A DNA stretch of 38,889 bases from Treponema sp. (GTDB lineage: Bacteria > Spirochaetota > Spirochaetia > Treponematales > Treponemataceae). The position numbers were made by a program, and so were the translations under genes. The notes beneath the pieces were generated by a model. It saw nothing but the letters and a program-made list of their open reading frames with translations. It was not told the DNA's origin and ran no database searches. Positions 24,754 through 32,852 of the stretch are shown here, piece by piece (position 1 is the stretch's first letter; each line of letters opens with the position of its first letter). Location: the NCBI GenBank assembly GCA_017617115.1, contig JAFZXA010000047.1:1-38889 (forward strand), in the 5' to 3' direction.

Positions 24754-25506
24754 ATGAACATCTGCCTGTTTGAAAATGATGAAATTTCAGTGCCTCTTTC
24801 GTTTGATGATAAGCGTGGTTCCCATTTGCTTGAGGTGCTTCATAAAAAACAAGGTGATGATTTTACTGCGGGAATTATTGGCGGGGCAAGCGGTGTTGCA
24901 ACAATTACATGTATTGATGAAGCAGCCCGAAAGATTTTTTTTGAATTTAAACCAACCGGCAATGGAAAACCTTTGAACCCGCTAAAGATGATTGTCGGAT
25001 TCCCACGTCCTATTCAGCTGCGCAGACTTTTGCGTGATGTTGCAGCCCTTGGCGTGAGTGAACTTCATCTTACAGGAACAGAGCTTGGCGAAAAGTCATA
25101 TATGCAAAGCGACCTTGCACAGCCACAAGCCGCACGCGAACTTTTGCTCGAAGGTACAGTACAGGCAGGAAGCACACATGTTCCGCAGGTGTTTGTGCAT
25201 AAGAGTTTGGAGGAATGCCTGAAGCATATGGCGGCCCTTCGAGAGCCTCAGGGACCGCAGGTGGCAAACCTCATCTGCCTGGATAACATAAATCCTGCCT
25301 GCTCCCTTGGCGAAGTCCAATTTTCTGCCGACGTGCCTGTTGTTGCCGCCATTGGAAGTGAACGCGGCTGGACCAACAAGGAGCGCAGTTTGCTCGAACA
25401 GACCGGCTTTATCCGTTGCGGAATGGGAGAGCGCATAATGCGAACCGAAACCGCCGCCACAGTAGCCGGTGCAATTATACTTAATTCTATGGGAGTTCTA
25501 AAATGA
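24754..25506 (+). CDS. rsmE: 16S rRNA (uracil1498-N3)-methyltransferase
   Basis: This 250-residue SPOUT-class enzyme methylates U1498 of 16S rRNA. An N-terminal PUA-like part (DDKRGSHLLEVLHKKQGDDF) is followed by the trefoil-knot domain with LRDVAALGVSELHLTGTE, the SAM loop IGSERGWTNKE (about 200) and GMGERIMRTETAATVAGAII. Residues about 160-168 (AALREPQGPQV) are encoded by a palindromic repeat at 25233-25256 and look like an inserted loop. AGG lies about 7-10 nt before the ATG. It overlaps the next gene by ATGA. Confidence 0.9.
   Translation: MNICLFENDEISVPLSFDDKRGSHLLEVLHKKQGDDFTAGIIGGASGVATITCIDEAARKIFFEFKPTGNGKPLNPLKMIVGFPRPIQLRRLLRDVAALGVSELHLTGTELGEKSYMQSDLAQPQAARELLLEGTVQAGSTHVPQVFVHKSLEECLKHMAALREPQGPQVANLICLDNINPACSLGEVQFSADVPVVAAIGSERGWTNKERSLLEQTGFIRCGMGERIMRTETAATVAGAIILNSMGVLK
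25233..25256. repeat. Palindromic repeat inside rsmE
   Basis: GGCCCTTCGAGAGCCTCAGG then GACC. Same element as in the oxidoreductase gene but read in another frame (Leu-Arg-Glu-Pro-Gln-Gly-Pro), again without breaking the frame. Confidence 0.75.
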
Positions 25507-26315
25507 CAAACGAAAAAATAAAAGAAATGCTTCTTGATATTTATCCGTGCGAAATTGACTTCACTGTTATTCAGACCGGTAAAGAAAGCAAACGCGTAAA
25601 CGGATTTTACAAGCCCGACACTCACGAAATCTATCTTCACAATCTGAATTTCAAATCAGAAAACGAGCTTGTTTATACGGCTGTTCATGAATACACACAT
25701 CATTTTATGACAATCAAAAAGCAGGAAAACGACCCAACCTACGGAACTGCCTGTAAGGTTCATACTCAGGAATTCTGGGCAAAGTTCGGTGAATTGATTG
25801 AAGTTGCCGAAAAAAAGGGTTATTATTCTATTGGCTGGGAAAGCAACGCAGAGCTTAAGGAATTAACCGAAGACATAAAAAAGAACTATCTTGCAAAAAA
25901 CGGCGAGCTCATGCAGGAGTTTGGAAAAAAGCTTGCAAAAGCAATGGAGCTGTGCAAGGCGGCAAATATCCGTTATGAAGATTATATTGACCGTGTTCTT
26001 TGTCTTCCGCGAAATACTGCAAAAGATATCCGAAAGGTTTCGGCTGCAGAGGTTAATCCTGCAATTGGCTTTGATAACATGAAGGTTGTTGCTTCTGTAA
26101 AAAAGAAGGATGACCGTGCTGCTGTTGAACAGGAATTTATGAACGGCGGAAAATCTCCTGCAAGCGTTCGCGAAATGATGAAGCAGCAGGCAGCAAAACA
26201 AAAGGGCGAAGATCCAAAGACAAAGCTTGAACGCGAAAAAAATCGTCTTGAAAAAACAATTGCCCAGTTGACCCAGCGTCTTGAATATGTGGAGGAAAGT
26301 CTTGCTAATTTGTAA
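25503..26315 (+). CDS. Putative zinc metalloprotein with HExxH motif, unknown function
   Basis: A 270-residue protein with an HExxH site (AVHEYTHHFMTIKK, about 59-72) followed by a downstream His (VHTQEFWAKFGEL) that could be the third ligand, as in SprT-like proteases. The second half carries a predicted basic/helical region and ends in a coiled coil (KTKLEREKNRLEKTIAQLTQ). No signal peptide is seen, so it is probably cytoplasmic. I do not recognise a named family. GGAG precedes the ATG, and it is coupled to rsmE by a 4-nt overlap. Confidence 0.65.
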   Translation: MTNEKIKEMLLDIYPCEIDFTVIQTGKESKRVNGFYKPDTHEIYLHNLNFKSENELVYTAVHEYTHHFMTIKKQENDPTYGTACKVHTQEFWAKFGELIEVAEKKGYYSIGWESNAELKELTEDIKKNYLAKNGELMQEFGKKLAKAMELCKAANIRYEDYIDRVLCLPRNTAKDIRKVSAAEVNPAIGFDNMKVVASVKKKDDRAAVEQEFMNGGKSPASVREMMKQQAAKQKGEDPKTKLEREKNRLEKTIAQLTQRLEYVEESLANL

Positions 26316-27216
26316 AAAAATAATTTGTGCCGCTGCTGTGCTTTTTTGTGTAACAGGGCTTTTTGCACAATCCCTAGATATGCCCGAAATGCCAACTGTT
26401 TCCATGCCCGATATGCCTACAATTTCGTCTCCAACAATGGACGGCAAATTTTATAAGCCTTCTGTTCCTCAGCAAAAAAAGACAACCACAAGCTCTGGAA
26501 CAACAACAACTACCGAAACAAAAACCTCTACCGAAACAGTTTTGAGCGATGCAACTACAACAGAAGACCTTCTTCTTTCGCTGCTAACAAATTCAAACCT
26601 TCTTACTGCAAGCGATATTTCGGGGCTTTACAGTTCAGGTTCCTTTGACACTCTTTCTTCTCTAACAGGCTTGAACGGACTGAGCAGTTATGGTTACAGT
26701 ACCAGTACTTCAGATATGGCAACTTCACTTTTGCTTCGTGAAATTTTACAGAAATTAAATGAACTTAAAATTGAACAGAATTCTGCAAGTGCCGCCGAAC
26801 AGGAAGTTATTGCAGCCAAGGTTCAGGATTCTGAAACTTTTAAAACCCGAAATCCTTCAATTCTGCGATTTAAGATTAATAACTACAGCATAAAAGATTC
26901 TATTACGCAGGAATTTTTCAGCGAACCGGAGCCTGATGGATCATTTTTACTAACTGCCGACCGCAAATATTTTTTGAACAACAAAGCCTGCACCGAAACC
27001 TTCTATCTTTTGTTCAAGGCAATTAAGAGCAACGGCAGCATGACAACTTTTTCGGTAACTCCTTCAATTGCACAGGGAACCGAAAATAAAAACTCTTACG
27101 TTTACAAGCTGTGCCAGCTAAAAGATCTTACTGCCGAAAAAACCGGAAACCTTGTAGTTGTTCATTACGACGATAACGGGGTAGCCGCAGACCTTCTGCT
27201 GGATATTGATAAATAA
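26302..27216 (+). CDS. Secreted protein of unknown function
   Basis: This 304-residue protein appears to start at TTG 26302, with GGAGG 6 nt upstream; an earlier in-frame TTG at 26281 lacks a site. A signal peptide (LLICKKIICAAAVLFCVTGL) is cut after FAQ. The mature N terminus repeats a Met-Pro pattern (DMPEMPTVSMPDMPTIS) and then a Thr-rich stretch (TTTSSGTTTTTETKTSTE). The second half is a compact domain (PSILRFKINNYSIKDSITQE, KYFLNNKACTETFYLLFKAI). No family recognised. It overlaps the 3' end of the HExxH gene by 14 nt. Confidence 0.6.
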   Translation: MLICKKIICAAAVLFCVTGLFAQSLDMPEMPTVSMPDMPTISSPTMDGKFYKPSVPQQKKTTTSSGTTTTTETKTSTETVLSDATTTEDLLLSLLTNSNLLTASDISGLYSSGSFDTLSSLTGLNGLSSYGYSTSTSDMATSLLLREILQKLNELKIEQNSASAAEQEVIAAKVQDSETFKTRNPSILRFKINNYSIKDSITQEFFSEPEPDGSFLLTADRKYFLNNKACTETFYLLFKAIKSNGSMTTFSVTPSIAQGTENKNSYVYKLCQLKDLTAEKTGNLVVVHYDDNGVAADLLLDIDK

Positions 27217-27235
27217 GGACAATGCGGCACAGTGG

Positions 27236-27258
27236 GGTCCCTGAGGCTCTCGAAGGGC
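27236..27258. repeat. Palindromic repeat in the leader of rsmG
   Basis: GGTCCCTGAGGCTCTCGAAG then GGC: the same family as inside rsmE and the oxidoreductase gene, in inverse orientation. It ends 2 nt before the AAGGAA Shine-Dalgarno sequence of rsmG. An in-frame ATG at 27222 would translate it as Pro-Glu-Ala-Leu-Glu-Gly, but has no ribosome-binding site. Confidence 0.75.
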
Positions 27259-27269
27259 AAGGAAATTGC

Positions 27270-27959
27270 ATGTCAGATATATTAACACAAGGAATTATTA
27301 CCACAGTCCCAGACCTCGCCGCCGCCGCCCGTGCCACCCTTGTGTCTAAAATGGAACAGTACATAAAAGAAATAATCCTTTTTAATTCCGCTTACAATCT
27401 TACAAACACTTCGGACCACGACGAGCTTGTTGTGCGCCATATTTTAGATTCGCTTTCAGGATATGAAATTATAAAAAATCAGTTGGATCAGCGGGCAGGG
27501 GACAGCCCTGTTGTTGTTGGTGATATTGGTTCCGGAGGCGGGCTTCCTGGCATTCCACTTGCTGCTGCTTTTTTGTGTGCTGGTGGTGAAGGGGCTCCTG
27601 CTCTGCAATTCAAGCTAGTAGAACGCATGGCAAAGCGCTGTTCTTTTCTGGAAAACTGCTGTGCCTTGTTAGGACTTAAAAATGTAGAAGTTCAGAACCT
27701 TGAAGCCGAGCGTGTGAGTGCAGAAAGTTTTGATTTAATAACCTTCCGCGCCTTTCGCCCGCTTGATGAAAAAATGACAAAAACACTTCTTCGCATGGTA
27801 AAAACCGGCGGAGTACTGTGTGCGTACAAAGCAAAAAGTGATAATATAAAGGAAGAAATGAACGGAATAAAAAATCTGGTCAGCGAGTACGAGGTTCTGC
27901 CTTTGAAAGTTCCAGGCCTTGAAGATTCCGAAAGAAATATGGTGGTGATAAAATGTTAA
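27270..27959 (+). CDS. rsmG: 16S rRNA (guanine527-N7)-methyltransferase
   Basis: This 229-residue enzyme makes m7G527 in 16S rRNA. YNLTNTSDHDELVVRHILDSL is the family signature, GDIGSGGGLPGIPLA the SAM motif I, and FKLVERMAKRCSFLENCC and LITFRAFRPLDE follow. The start ATG 27270 has AAGGAA 5-6 nt upstream. The 3' end overlaps the M29 aminopeptidase start by 7 nt. A longer start at 27222 would run through the repeat and is less likely. Confidence 0.9.
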   Translation: MSDILTQGIITTVPDLAAAARATLVSKMEQYIKEIILFNSAYNLTNTSDHDELVVRHILDSLSGYEIIKNQLDQRAGDSPVVVGDIGSGGGLPGIPLAAAFLCAGGEGAPALQFKLVERMAKRCSFLENCCALLGLKNVEVQNLEAERVSAESFDLITFRAFRPLDEKMTKTLLRMVKTGGVLCAYKAKSDNIKEEMNGIKNLVSEYEVLPLKVPGLEDSERNMVVIKC

Positions 27960-29080
27960 TAGACAAATTAAAAAATAAACTCGAAGTGCCGGCAAAAGAC
28001 CGCACTCCAGCACAGGTTGTTGTTCAGGATGTGGTTGCTGTAAAAAAAGGCGAGCGCGTTTTAATTATTGCAAATCCGGCAACTGCAGAAATTTCACAGG
28101 AATTATTTACTGCAAGTGCAGAAGCTGGAGCGCTTCCAACATTAATTTTCCAGCCCGATAAAACAAGTTTTGACAATGCCAACCCCGAAGTTCTTGCAGC
28201 CATTGCAACCGAGCCAGAGGTTTGTTTTTCAATTTCAAACATCAAGCTTGGAAAAGATCCTGGAGCAACTGCAAAGCCTTATATTGCCGAAGATGGTCAG
28301 GAATATACACACATTTTTGACTATCTTCTTGATGGTAAAAAAACAATGCGCGGTGCCTGGACTCCAGGAATTACAGTAGACATGATGAACCGCACAGCCG
28401 CAATTGATTATAAGGAATTGAATGCCCGCTGCCGTAAACTTGATGAAGTTTTTAAAGGCGCAGTAAAGGCTTTTGTAACAGCCCCGGGTGGAACAGATTT
28501 GATGATTCCAATCAAAGACCGTAAGCTCATGTTTGATGACGGCGATTTTACAAAACCGGGAACTGGCGGAAACATTCCTGCCGGAGAAGTTTTTATAAGC
28601 CCGATTGTTGGCGGTTGTGAGGGTGTAATTGTTTACGACGGTTCAATGACCTTTGCCGATGGAGATTCTATTATTGAAACTCCGATTGTTTGTAAAGTAG
28701 AAGAAGGTTTTGTAAACGAAATAGAAGGTGGAGCTGAAGCAAAACGTCTTCTTAAAACAATCACCGAAGCAGAACAGCGTGCCATTGCTTACGAAAAAGA
28801 AAAGAAACTTCCAGAAGGTCAGGGTGTAGTTTATAAACGAAATGCCCGCAACATTGGTGAGCTTGGAATTGGATTGAACCCTGCCGCTCAGATTACAGGA
28901 AACATGCTCGAAGACGAAAAAGCTTTTCATACATGCCATTTTGCCATTGGCGAAAACTACGACAACGATGCCCCAAGCCTAATTCATCTTGACGGCGTAG
29001 TTCGCGACCCGACAATTACTTTGGAGTACGCCGACGGCAGCAAAAAGCAGATTTTAGTAAGAGGCGAGTTGCAGGTATGA
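27953..29080 (+). CDS. M29-family aminopeptidase (aminopeptidase T-like)
   Basis: This 375-residue protein resembles thermophilic-type metallo-aminopeptidases (COG2309). Marks are VVQDVVAVKKGERVLIIANP at the N terminus, GNIPAGEVFISPIVGGCEG (metal-ligand Glu), YEKEKKLPEGQGVV, NARNIGELGIGLNP (ligand Glu) and FHTCHFAIGENY / SLIHLDGVV carrying the ligand His/Asp. No signal peptide, so cytoplasmic peptide turnover is expected. The start overlaps rsmG; the end overlaps the VanY-like gene by ATGA. Confidence 0.82.
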   Translation: MLIDKLKNKLEVPAKDRTPAQVVVQDVVAVKKGERVLIIANPATAEISQELFTASAEAGALPTLIFQPDKTSFDNANPEVLAAIATEPEVCFSISNIKLGKDPGATAKPYIAEDGQEYTHIFDYLLDGKKTMRGAWTPGITVDMMNRTAAIDYKELNARCRKLDEVFKGAVKAFVTAPGGTDLMIPIKDRKLMFDDGDFTKPGTGGNIPAGEVFISPIVGGCEGVIVYDGSMTFADGDSIIETPIVCKVEEGFVNEIEGGAEAKRLLKTITEAEQRAIAYEKEKKLPEGQGVVYKRNARNIGELGIGLNPAAQITGNMLEDEKAFHTCHFAIGENYDNDAPSLIHLDGVVRDPTITLEYADGSKKQILVRGELQV

Positions 29081-29910
29081 AAAAAATAATTTCATTACTT
29101 TGTTTATTATTTGCAATTGCATTGACAGGTTGTGCCAAGTCAAAAACTGCCCCAGCTCAAGCAGTACAACCCGCCACAACTGAGCCTGTAAAACTTGACC
29201 CTGAAATTGAAAAACTAAACCGCGTACTCGTTTCAATGTCAGACCGCTGCAAAGCCGCAATTCCAAACGGCGACCCGAATGAATTTCTTGCAGACCTCAA
29301 AAAGGTTCTGGAAATTGAAAAAGCATTTCCTTCTGACGACCTGAGTCTCTACTATTTAATAGACAAAAAACACACAGTAGGTGCCGACTACGAACCAACC
29401 CACTTACGAAAGCTTGTTCAGAATAATGACTACATTATAAACAAAACAACTTTATCCCTTCGCGAAGATGCTGCCGACGCTCTTGCCGAAATGGGCCGCG
29501 CCGCCAAAAAAGACGGAATTACGCTTGATGTTAGTTCAACCTACCGCTCCTACGAAACACAGGAACGCACGTTTAATTACTGGGTAAGTGTAGACGGCCT
29601 TGAAGAAGCAGAACGTGAATCTGCCCGCCCGGGAACTAGCCAGCATCAGTTAGGCGCCGCAGTAGATTTTGGAAACATAGAAGATTCCTACGCTTTGACA
29701 GATGGCTGCAAATGGCTCAACGCCCATGCCCAGGAATACGGCTGGAGCTTAAGCTTCCCGCAGGGTTACGAAGATGTCACAGGTTACCGCTGGGAATGCT
29801 GGCACTTCCGCTACATAGGAGTCGAAGCCTGCAAGTTCCAGAAAAAATGGTTCAGCGACATCCAGCAGTTCATGTTTGAATTTATTGATGCCTGGAAGAA
29901 CATGGAGTAG
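29077..29910 (+). CDS. VanY-like D-alanyl-D-alanine carboxypeptidase lipoprotein (M15)
   Basis: This 277-residue lipoprotein has signal MKKIISLLCLLFAIALTG then Cys19. The M15B domain covers about 125-260, with DVSSTYRSYETQERTFNYW, the zinc ligands in GTSQHQLGAAVDFG (His and Asp), catalytic Glu and His in YRWECWHFRYIG. It trims peptidoglycan stem peptides in the periplasm. It is the last gene of the rsmE-to-VanY run. Repeat elements start right after the stop. Confidence 0.88.
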   Translation: MKKIISLLCLLFAIALTGCAKSKTAPAQAVQPATTEPVKLDPEIEKLNRVLVSMSDRCKAAIPNGDPNEFLADLKKVLEIEKAFPSDDLSLYYLIDKKHTVGADYEPTHLRKLVQNNDYIINKTTLSLREDAADALAEMGRAAKKDGITLDVSSTYRSYETQERTFNYWVSVDGLEEAERESARPGTSQHQLGAAVDFGNIEDSYALTDGCKWLNAHAQEYGWSLSFPQGYEDVTGYRWECWHFRYIGVEACKFQKKWFSDIQQFMFEFIDAWKNME

Positions 29911-29911
29911 C

Positions 29912-29954
29912 GGGGTCCCTGAATGAAGTGGGGTCCCTGAGCTTGTCGAAGGGC
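29912..29954. repeat. Two adjacent palindromic repeat copies at a gene boundary
   Basis: GGGGTCCCTGA at 29913-29923 is truncated. A full copy GGGGTCCCTGAGCTTGTCGA then AGGGC spans 29930-29954 and ends on the first base of the methyltransferase stop codon. The element fills the whole 43-bp gap between two convergent genes. Confidence 0.7.
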
Positions 29955-31087
29955 TAATTCCATAATTCCTGTTTTATATGAAGATCGTCCAGAATTTCCG
30001 GGCGGTCTTTTTTATTTTTATTTCCTTTTACCGCTCTAATTAAAATATTCTTAGGTGTATGCTCTTCGTCAATAAATTCGAGCAGCTGAACTTTATAACC
30101 CTGTTGCTCAAGCCACTCAGCCCGCAACGCATCTGTCAAAAGCGACGAAAACTTTTCTCGCAAAAGTCCGTGCTTCAAAATTGGCTCAAGCGGGCTGTCC
30201 GGCTGTTTGATTTTTCCTTTGCGGTTGTTTGTAATCTGAGTATTTATCTGGTGCTGGCAGCAGGGAACACTTAAAATGGCTTTTGCACAACGGCTCACAG
30301 CATACTGCAACGCAAAATCTGTAGCAGTGTCGCAGGCATGAAGTGTCATAACAATGTCTGGGTCAGTGTCGCCGGAATAATCAGAAATATTTCCAACCCG
30401 GAAGTTCAGATTTTTAAGTCCAAGCTTTGCCGCAGTCTGATTACAAAAATCAATAACATCCTGCTTAAGGTCAAGGCCTTCAATCTGGCAAGGAACTTTT
30501 TTTATTTCTGTCAAAAAGTAGTGCACTGCAAACGTTAAATAAGACTTTCCGCAGCCAAAATCAGCAACGCGGACAGGCTCGCCCTCTGTGATAACATACG
30601 GCAAAACATCATCCACAAACTCTAAAAATCTGTTTATCTGACGGAACTTACTGTAGCGCGAAGCCACAACCTTTCCTTCTGCAGTCATAACCCCAAGTAC
30701 AACCAGAAATGGAACCGGCACGCCTTCTTTTATGATGTAATTCTTTCCTTCCGAAGTTTCACCGCCAGTTTGAATACCAGCCGGAACCTCAAGTTTCTTT
30801 ACAATCCTTGTAATCTTCCCCTTTTTATTTGCCAGAATTGTAATTTCTTCACTATCAGTTCGCTCAACACAATTTCGGAATGTAGTTCCCGCATGCGCCT
30901 TTATAAAATCCTCAAGCTCCTGTGCCGTCATATGCTTATGAAAAACCTGTTTCTGCGTAAACATTTCCATAAAATACCCGGTTTTCCCGCCGGAATTTTC
31001 AATTTTTACCTTAATTTTTTCATAATTTCTGCCCAGGGCCTCGGCAACAGTAGAACTTGGTTTAGAAAAAGTCGCACTCAATATCAT
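29954..31087 (-). CDS. SAM-dependent methyltransferase (Methyltransf_32-like)
   Basis: This 377-residue protein has an N-terminal ~150-residue region of unknown fold (about 40-75: MEMFTQKQVFHKHMTAQELE). It is followed by a Rossmann methyltransferase: VADFGCGKSYLTFAVHYFL (motif I, about 172-190), CQIEGLDLKQDVI, NFRVGNISDY and MTLHACDTATDFAL, then SVPCCQHQ. These are hallmarks of a family sometimes linked to RNA modification; the substrate is not known. I chose ATG 31087, because the longer start would lie inside parA. It has no Shine-Dalgarno sequence, and TATACT ends 8 nt before it. Confidence 0.8.
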   Translation of the reverse strand: MILSATFSKPSSTVAEALGRNYEKIKVKIENSGGKTGYFMEMFTQKQVFHKHMTAQELEDFIKAHAGTTFRNCVERTDSEEITILANKKGKITRIVKKLEVPAGIQTGGETSEGKNYIIKEGVPVPFLVVLGVMTAEGKVVASRYSKFRQINRFLEFVDDVLPYVITEGEPVRVADFGCGKSYLTFAVHYFLTEIKKVPCQIEGLDLKQDVIDFCNQTAAKLGLKNLNFRVGNISDYSGDTDPDIVMTLHACDTATDFALQYAVSRCAKAILSVPCCQHQINTQITNNRKGKIKQPDSPLEPILKHGLLREKFSSLLTDALRAEWLEQQGYKVQLLEFIDEEHTPKNILIRAVKGNKNKKDRPEILDDLHIKQELWN

Positions 31088-31095
31088 AATTAAAT

Positions 31096-31126
31096 AGTAT
31101 ACCTTTTTCCCAAAAATTGTTATACT
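31096..31126. promoter_or_regulatory. Overlapping divergent promoters, methyltransferase and parA
   Basis: Minus-strand TATACT (31101-31096) lies 8 nt before ATG 31087, and plus-strand TATACT (31121-31126) lies 6 nt before ATG 31133. With 17-bp spacing the -35 of each falls on the -10 of the other (TATACC 31098-31103; TATAAC on the minus strand 31124-31119). Only 45 bp separate the two start codons and neither gene has a spaced Shine-Dalgarno sequence. Confidence 0.5.
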
Positions 31127-31132
31127 ACAGGC

Positions 31133-31888
31133 ATGGGAAAAACAATCGTTTTTGTAAATCAAAAGGGTGGCGTTGGCAAAACAACTTCCGCCATAAACAT
31201 TGGTGCATACATTGCGCTTGCAGGCAAAAAAGTTCTGCTTGTAGATTTTGACTCACAGGGAAACATGTCGAGCGGTGTTGGAGTTTCAAAAGACAAGCCT
31301 ACAATTTACGAACTGCTTGCCGGAAACTGTACCCCTCAGGCTGCTGTAAAAAAATCTACACTTCCAAATCTCGATGCAATCAGTGCTTCCATTGATTTGT
31401 CTGGTGCCGCAATTGAGCTTGTTGATCAGGAAAACTGGGAATACTACCTTAAAAATGCACTTGAGCCACTTAAATCAAAATACGATTATATTCTTATTGA
31501 CTGCCCGCCGTCTTTGGGTATTCTTACAATAAACGGGCTTGCCGCTGCCGATTCTGTTTTAGTTCCAATGCAGTGTGAATATTTTGCTCTTGAGGGAATT
31601 ACGCTTCTTCTTCAGACAGTTCAGAAGGTCCAGAAAGAAATCAATCCTAACCTTACAATCGGTGGAATCTTTTTTACAATGTACGATTCACGCACTCGTC
31701 TTGCACAGGATGTTGTGCTTCAGGTTAAATCATATTTTAAGGATGTCGTATTCAACACAATTGTTCCACGTAACGTTCGCCTTTCAGAAGCTCCTTCTCA
31801 CGGACTTCCAATCTGTAAATATGACCCTGAATGTGCAGGTGCAAAGAGTTATGAAAAACTGGCGGAGGAGGTAATCCGTCGTGGCTAG
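31133..31888 (+). CDS. parA: Chromosome partitioning ATPase ParA/Soj
   Basis: This 251-residue deviant Walker ATPase has VFVNQKGGVGKTTSAINIGA at the N terminus, LLVDFDSQGNMSSGVG, LIDCPPSLGILTING and the C-terminal VPRNVRLSEAPSHGLP. It lacks an N-terminal HTH, so it is the short chromosomal Soj type. It acts with ParB on origin segregation. Its stop overlaps parB by 8 nt. It appears leaderless. Confidence 0.94.
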   Translation: MGKTIVFVNQKGGVGKTTSAINIGAYIALAGKKVLLVDFDSQGNMSSGVGVSKDKPTIYELLAGNCTPQAAVKKSTLPNLDAISASIDLSGAAIELVDQENWEYYLKNALEPLKSKYDYILIDCPPSLGILTINGLAAADSVLVPMQCEYFALEGITLLLQTVQKVQKEINPNLTIGGIFFTMYDSRTRLAQDVVLQVKSYFKDVVFNTIVPRNVRLSEAPSHGLPICKYDPECAGAKSYEKLAEEVIRRG

Positions 31889-32852
31889 TAAAAAAGGTTT
31901 AGGAAAAGGACTGGGAGCTCTTATAAAAGAAAATCCCGATGCAAGCGAAGAAGTTTTAATTTCTCAGGGACTGGGTCTTCACAGTGTTCAGGTTTCAAAA
32001 GGTGGCAGACCTGCAAATGTTCCTGCCTGTATTGAAGTAGATGCCGAAGGTGGACTTTGGTGCGATGTTGATATTCTTAAACCAAACCCAAAGCAGCCTC
32101 GTGTTGATTTTAATGCCCGCCAGATGGAAGAGCTTTCTGATTCCATCAAGCAGAACGGAATCTTACAGCCAATTATCATTGAACCAATTGAAGGCAAAGA
32201 CAACGCTTTTTATATAATTGCCGGTGAGCGCCGTACCCGTGCCGCAAAAATGGCAGGGCTTTCAAAGGTTCCGGTTCAGCTGCGCAAGTTTGATGAACAG
32301 CAGAAGCTTGAATATGCTTTGATTGAAAACATTCAGCGTGCCGACTTAAACCCAATTGAAGAGGCAACCGCTTACTATAATTTAATTCAAATGGGAGACT
32401 TGTCTCAGGATGAAGTCGCAAAACGTGTAGGTAAGAACCGTTCTACTGTAGCAAATGCAATCCGCCTGCTCAAGCTTCCTGATGATATTCAAAAATCGCT
32501 TGCATCCGGTCAGATTTCTGCAGGTCATGCCCGCGCCTTGTTAATGGTAAAAACCGATTCCGACATGCGCATTCTTTACGGAAAAATTGTAGGTTCAGGC
32601 CTTTCTGTTCGCGAAGCCGAAGCCCTTGCCGAATCGTACAACAACGGTGGTCGCGCCGCAGCCAAAAAATCAGAAAAGAAAAAGACCCGCAAGGACCCTG
32701 ATATTGCGCTGTTCGAGCAGGAGCTCCGAAACCTGTTTGGCGTAAAAGACGTTGACTTCAAAGGAGACACTTCAAAAGGCTCCATTGAAATCAAGTTTTC
32801 GTCTAAAGCAGACTTTGATAGAATTTATAATGTGCTGTTAGGCGATAAATAA
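31881..32852 (+). CDS. parB: Chromosome partitioning protein ParB
   Basis: This 323-residue DNA-binding CTPase clamp starts at GTG 31881, with GGAGGAGG upstream inside parA. KKGLGKGLGALI at the N terminus is the ParA-stimulating tail. IIAGERRTRAAKMAGL is the CTP-binding GERR box, LIENIQRADLNPIEEA follows, then HTH SQDEVAKRVGKNRSTVANAI. The C-terminal dimer domain (LFEQELRNLFGVKDVDF) is short. Its 3' end overlaps the convergent M18 gene by 15 nt. Confidence 0.94.
   Translation: MASKKGLGKGLGALIKENPDASEEVLISQGLGLHSVQVSKGGRPANVPACIEVDAEGGLWCDVDILKPNPKQPRVDFNARQMEELSDSIKQNGILQPIIIEPIEGKDNAFYIIAGERRTRAAKMAGLSKVPVQLRKFDEQQKLEYALIENIQRADLNPIEEATAYYNLIQMGDLSQDEVAKRVGKNRSTVANAIRLLKLPDDIQKSLASGQISAGHARALLMVKTDSDMRILYGKIVGSGLSVREAEALAESYNNGGRAAAKKSEKKKTRKDPDIALFEQELRNLFGVKDVDFKGDTSKGSIEIKFSSKADFDRIYNVLLGDK

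Noticed and set aside
31761-31776. parS-like half-site (TGTTCCACGTAACG) inside parA
   Set aside because: Only the left half matches the parS consensus, and the bases encode the conserved VPRNVR motif of ParA, which explains them.
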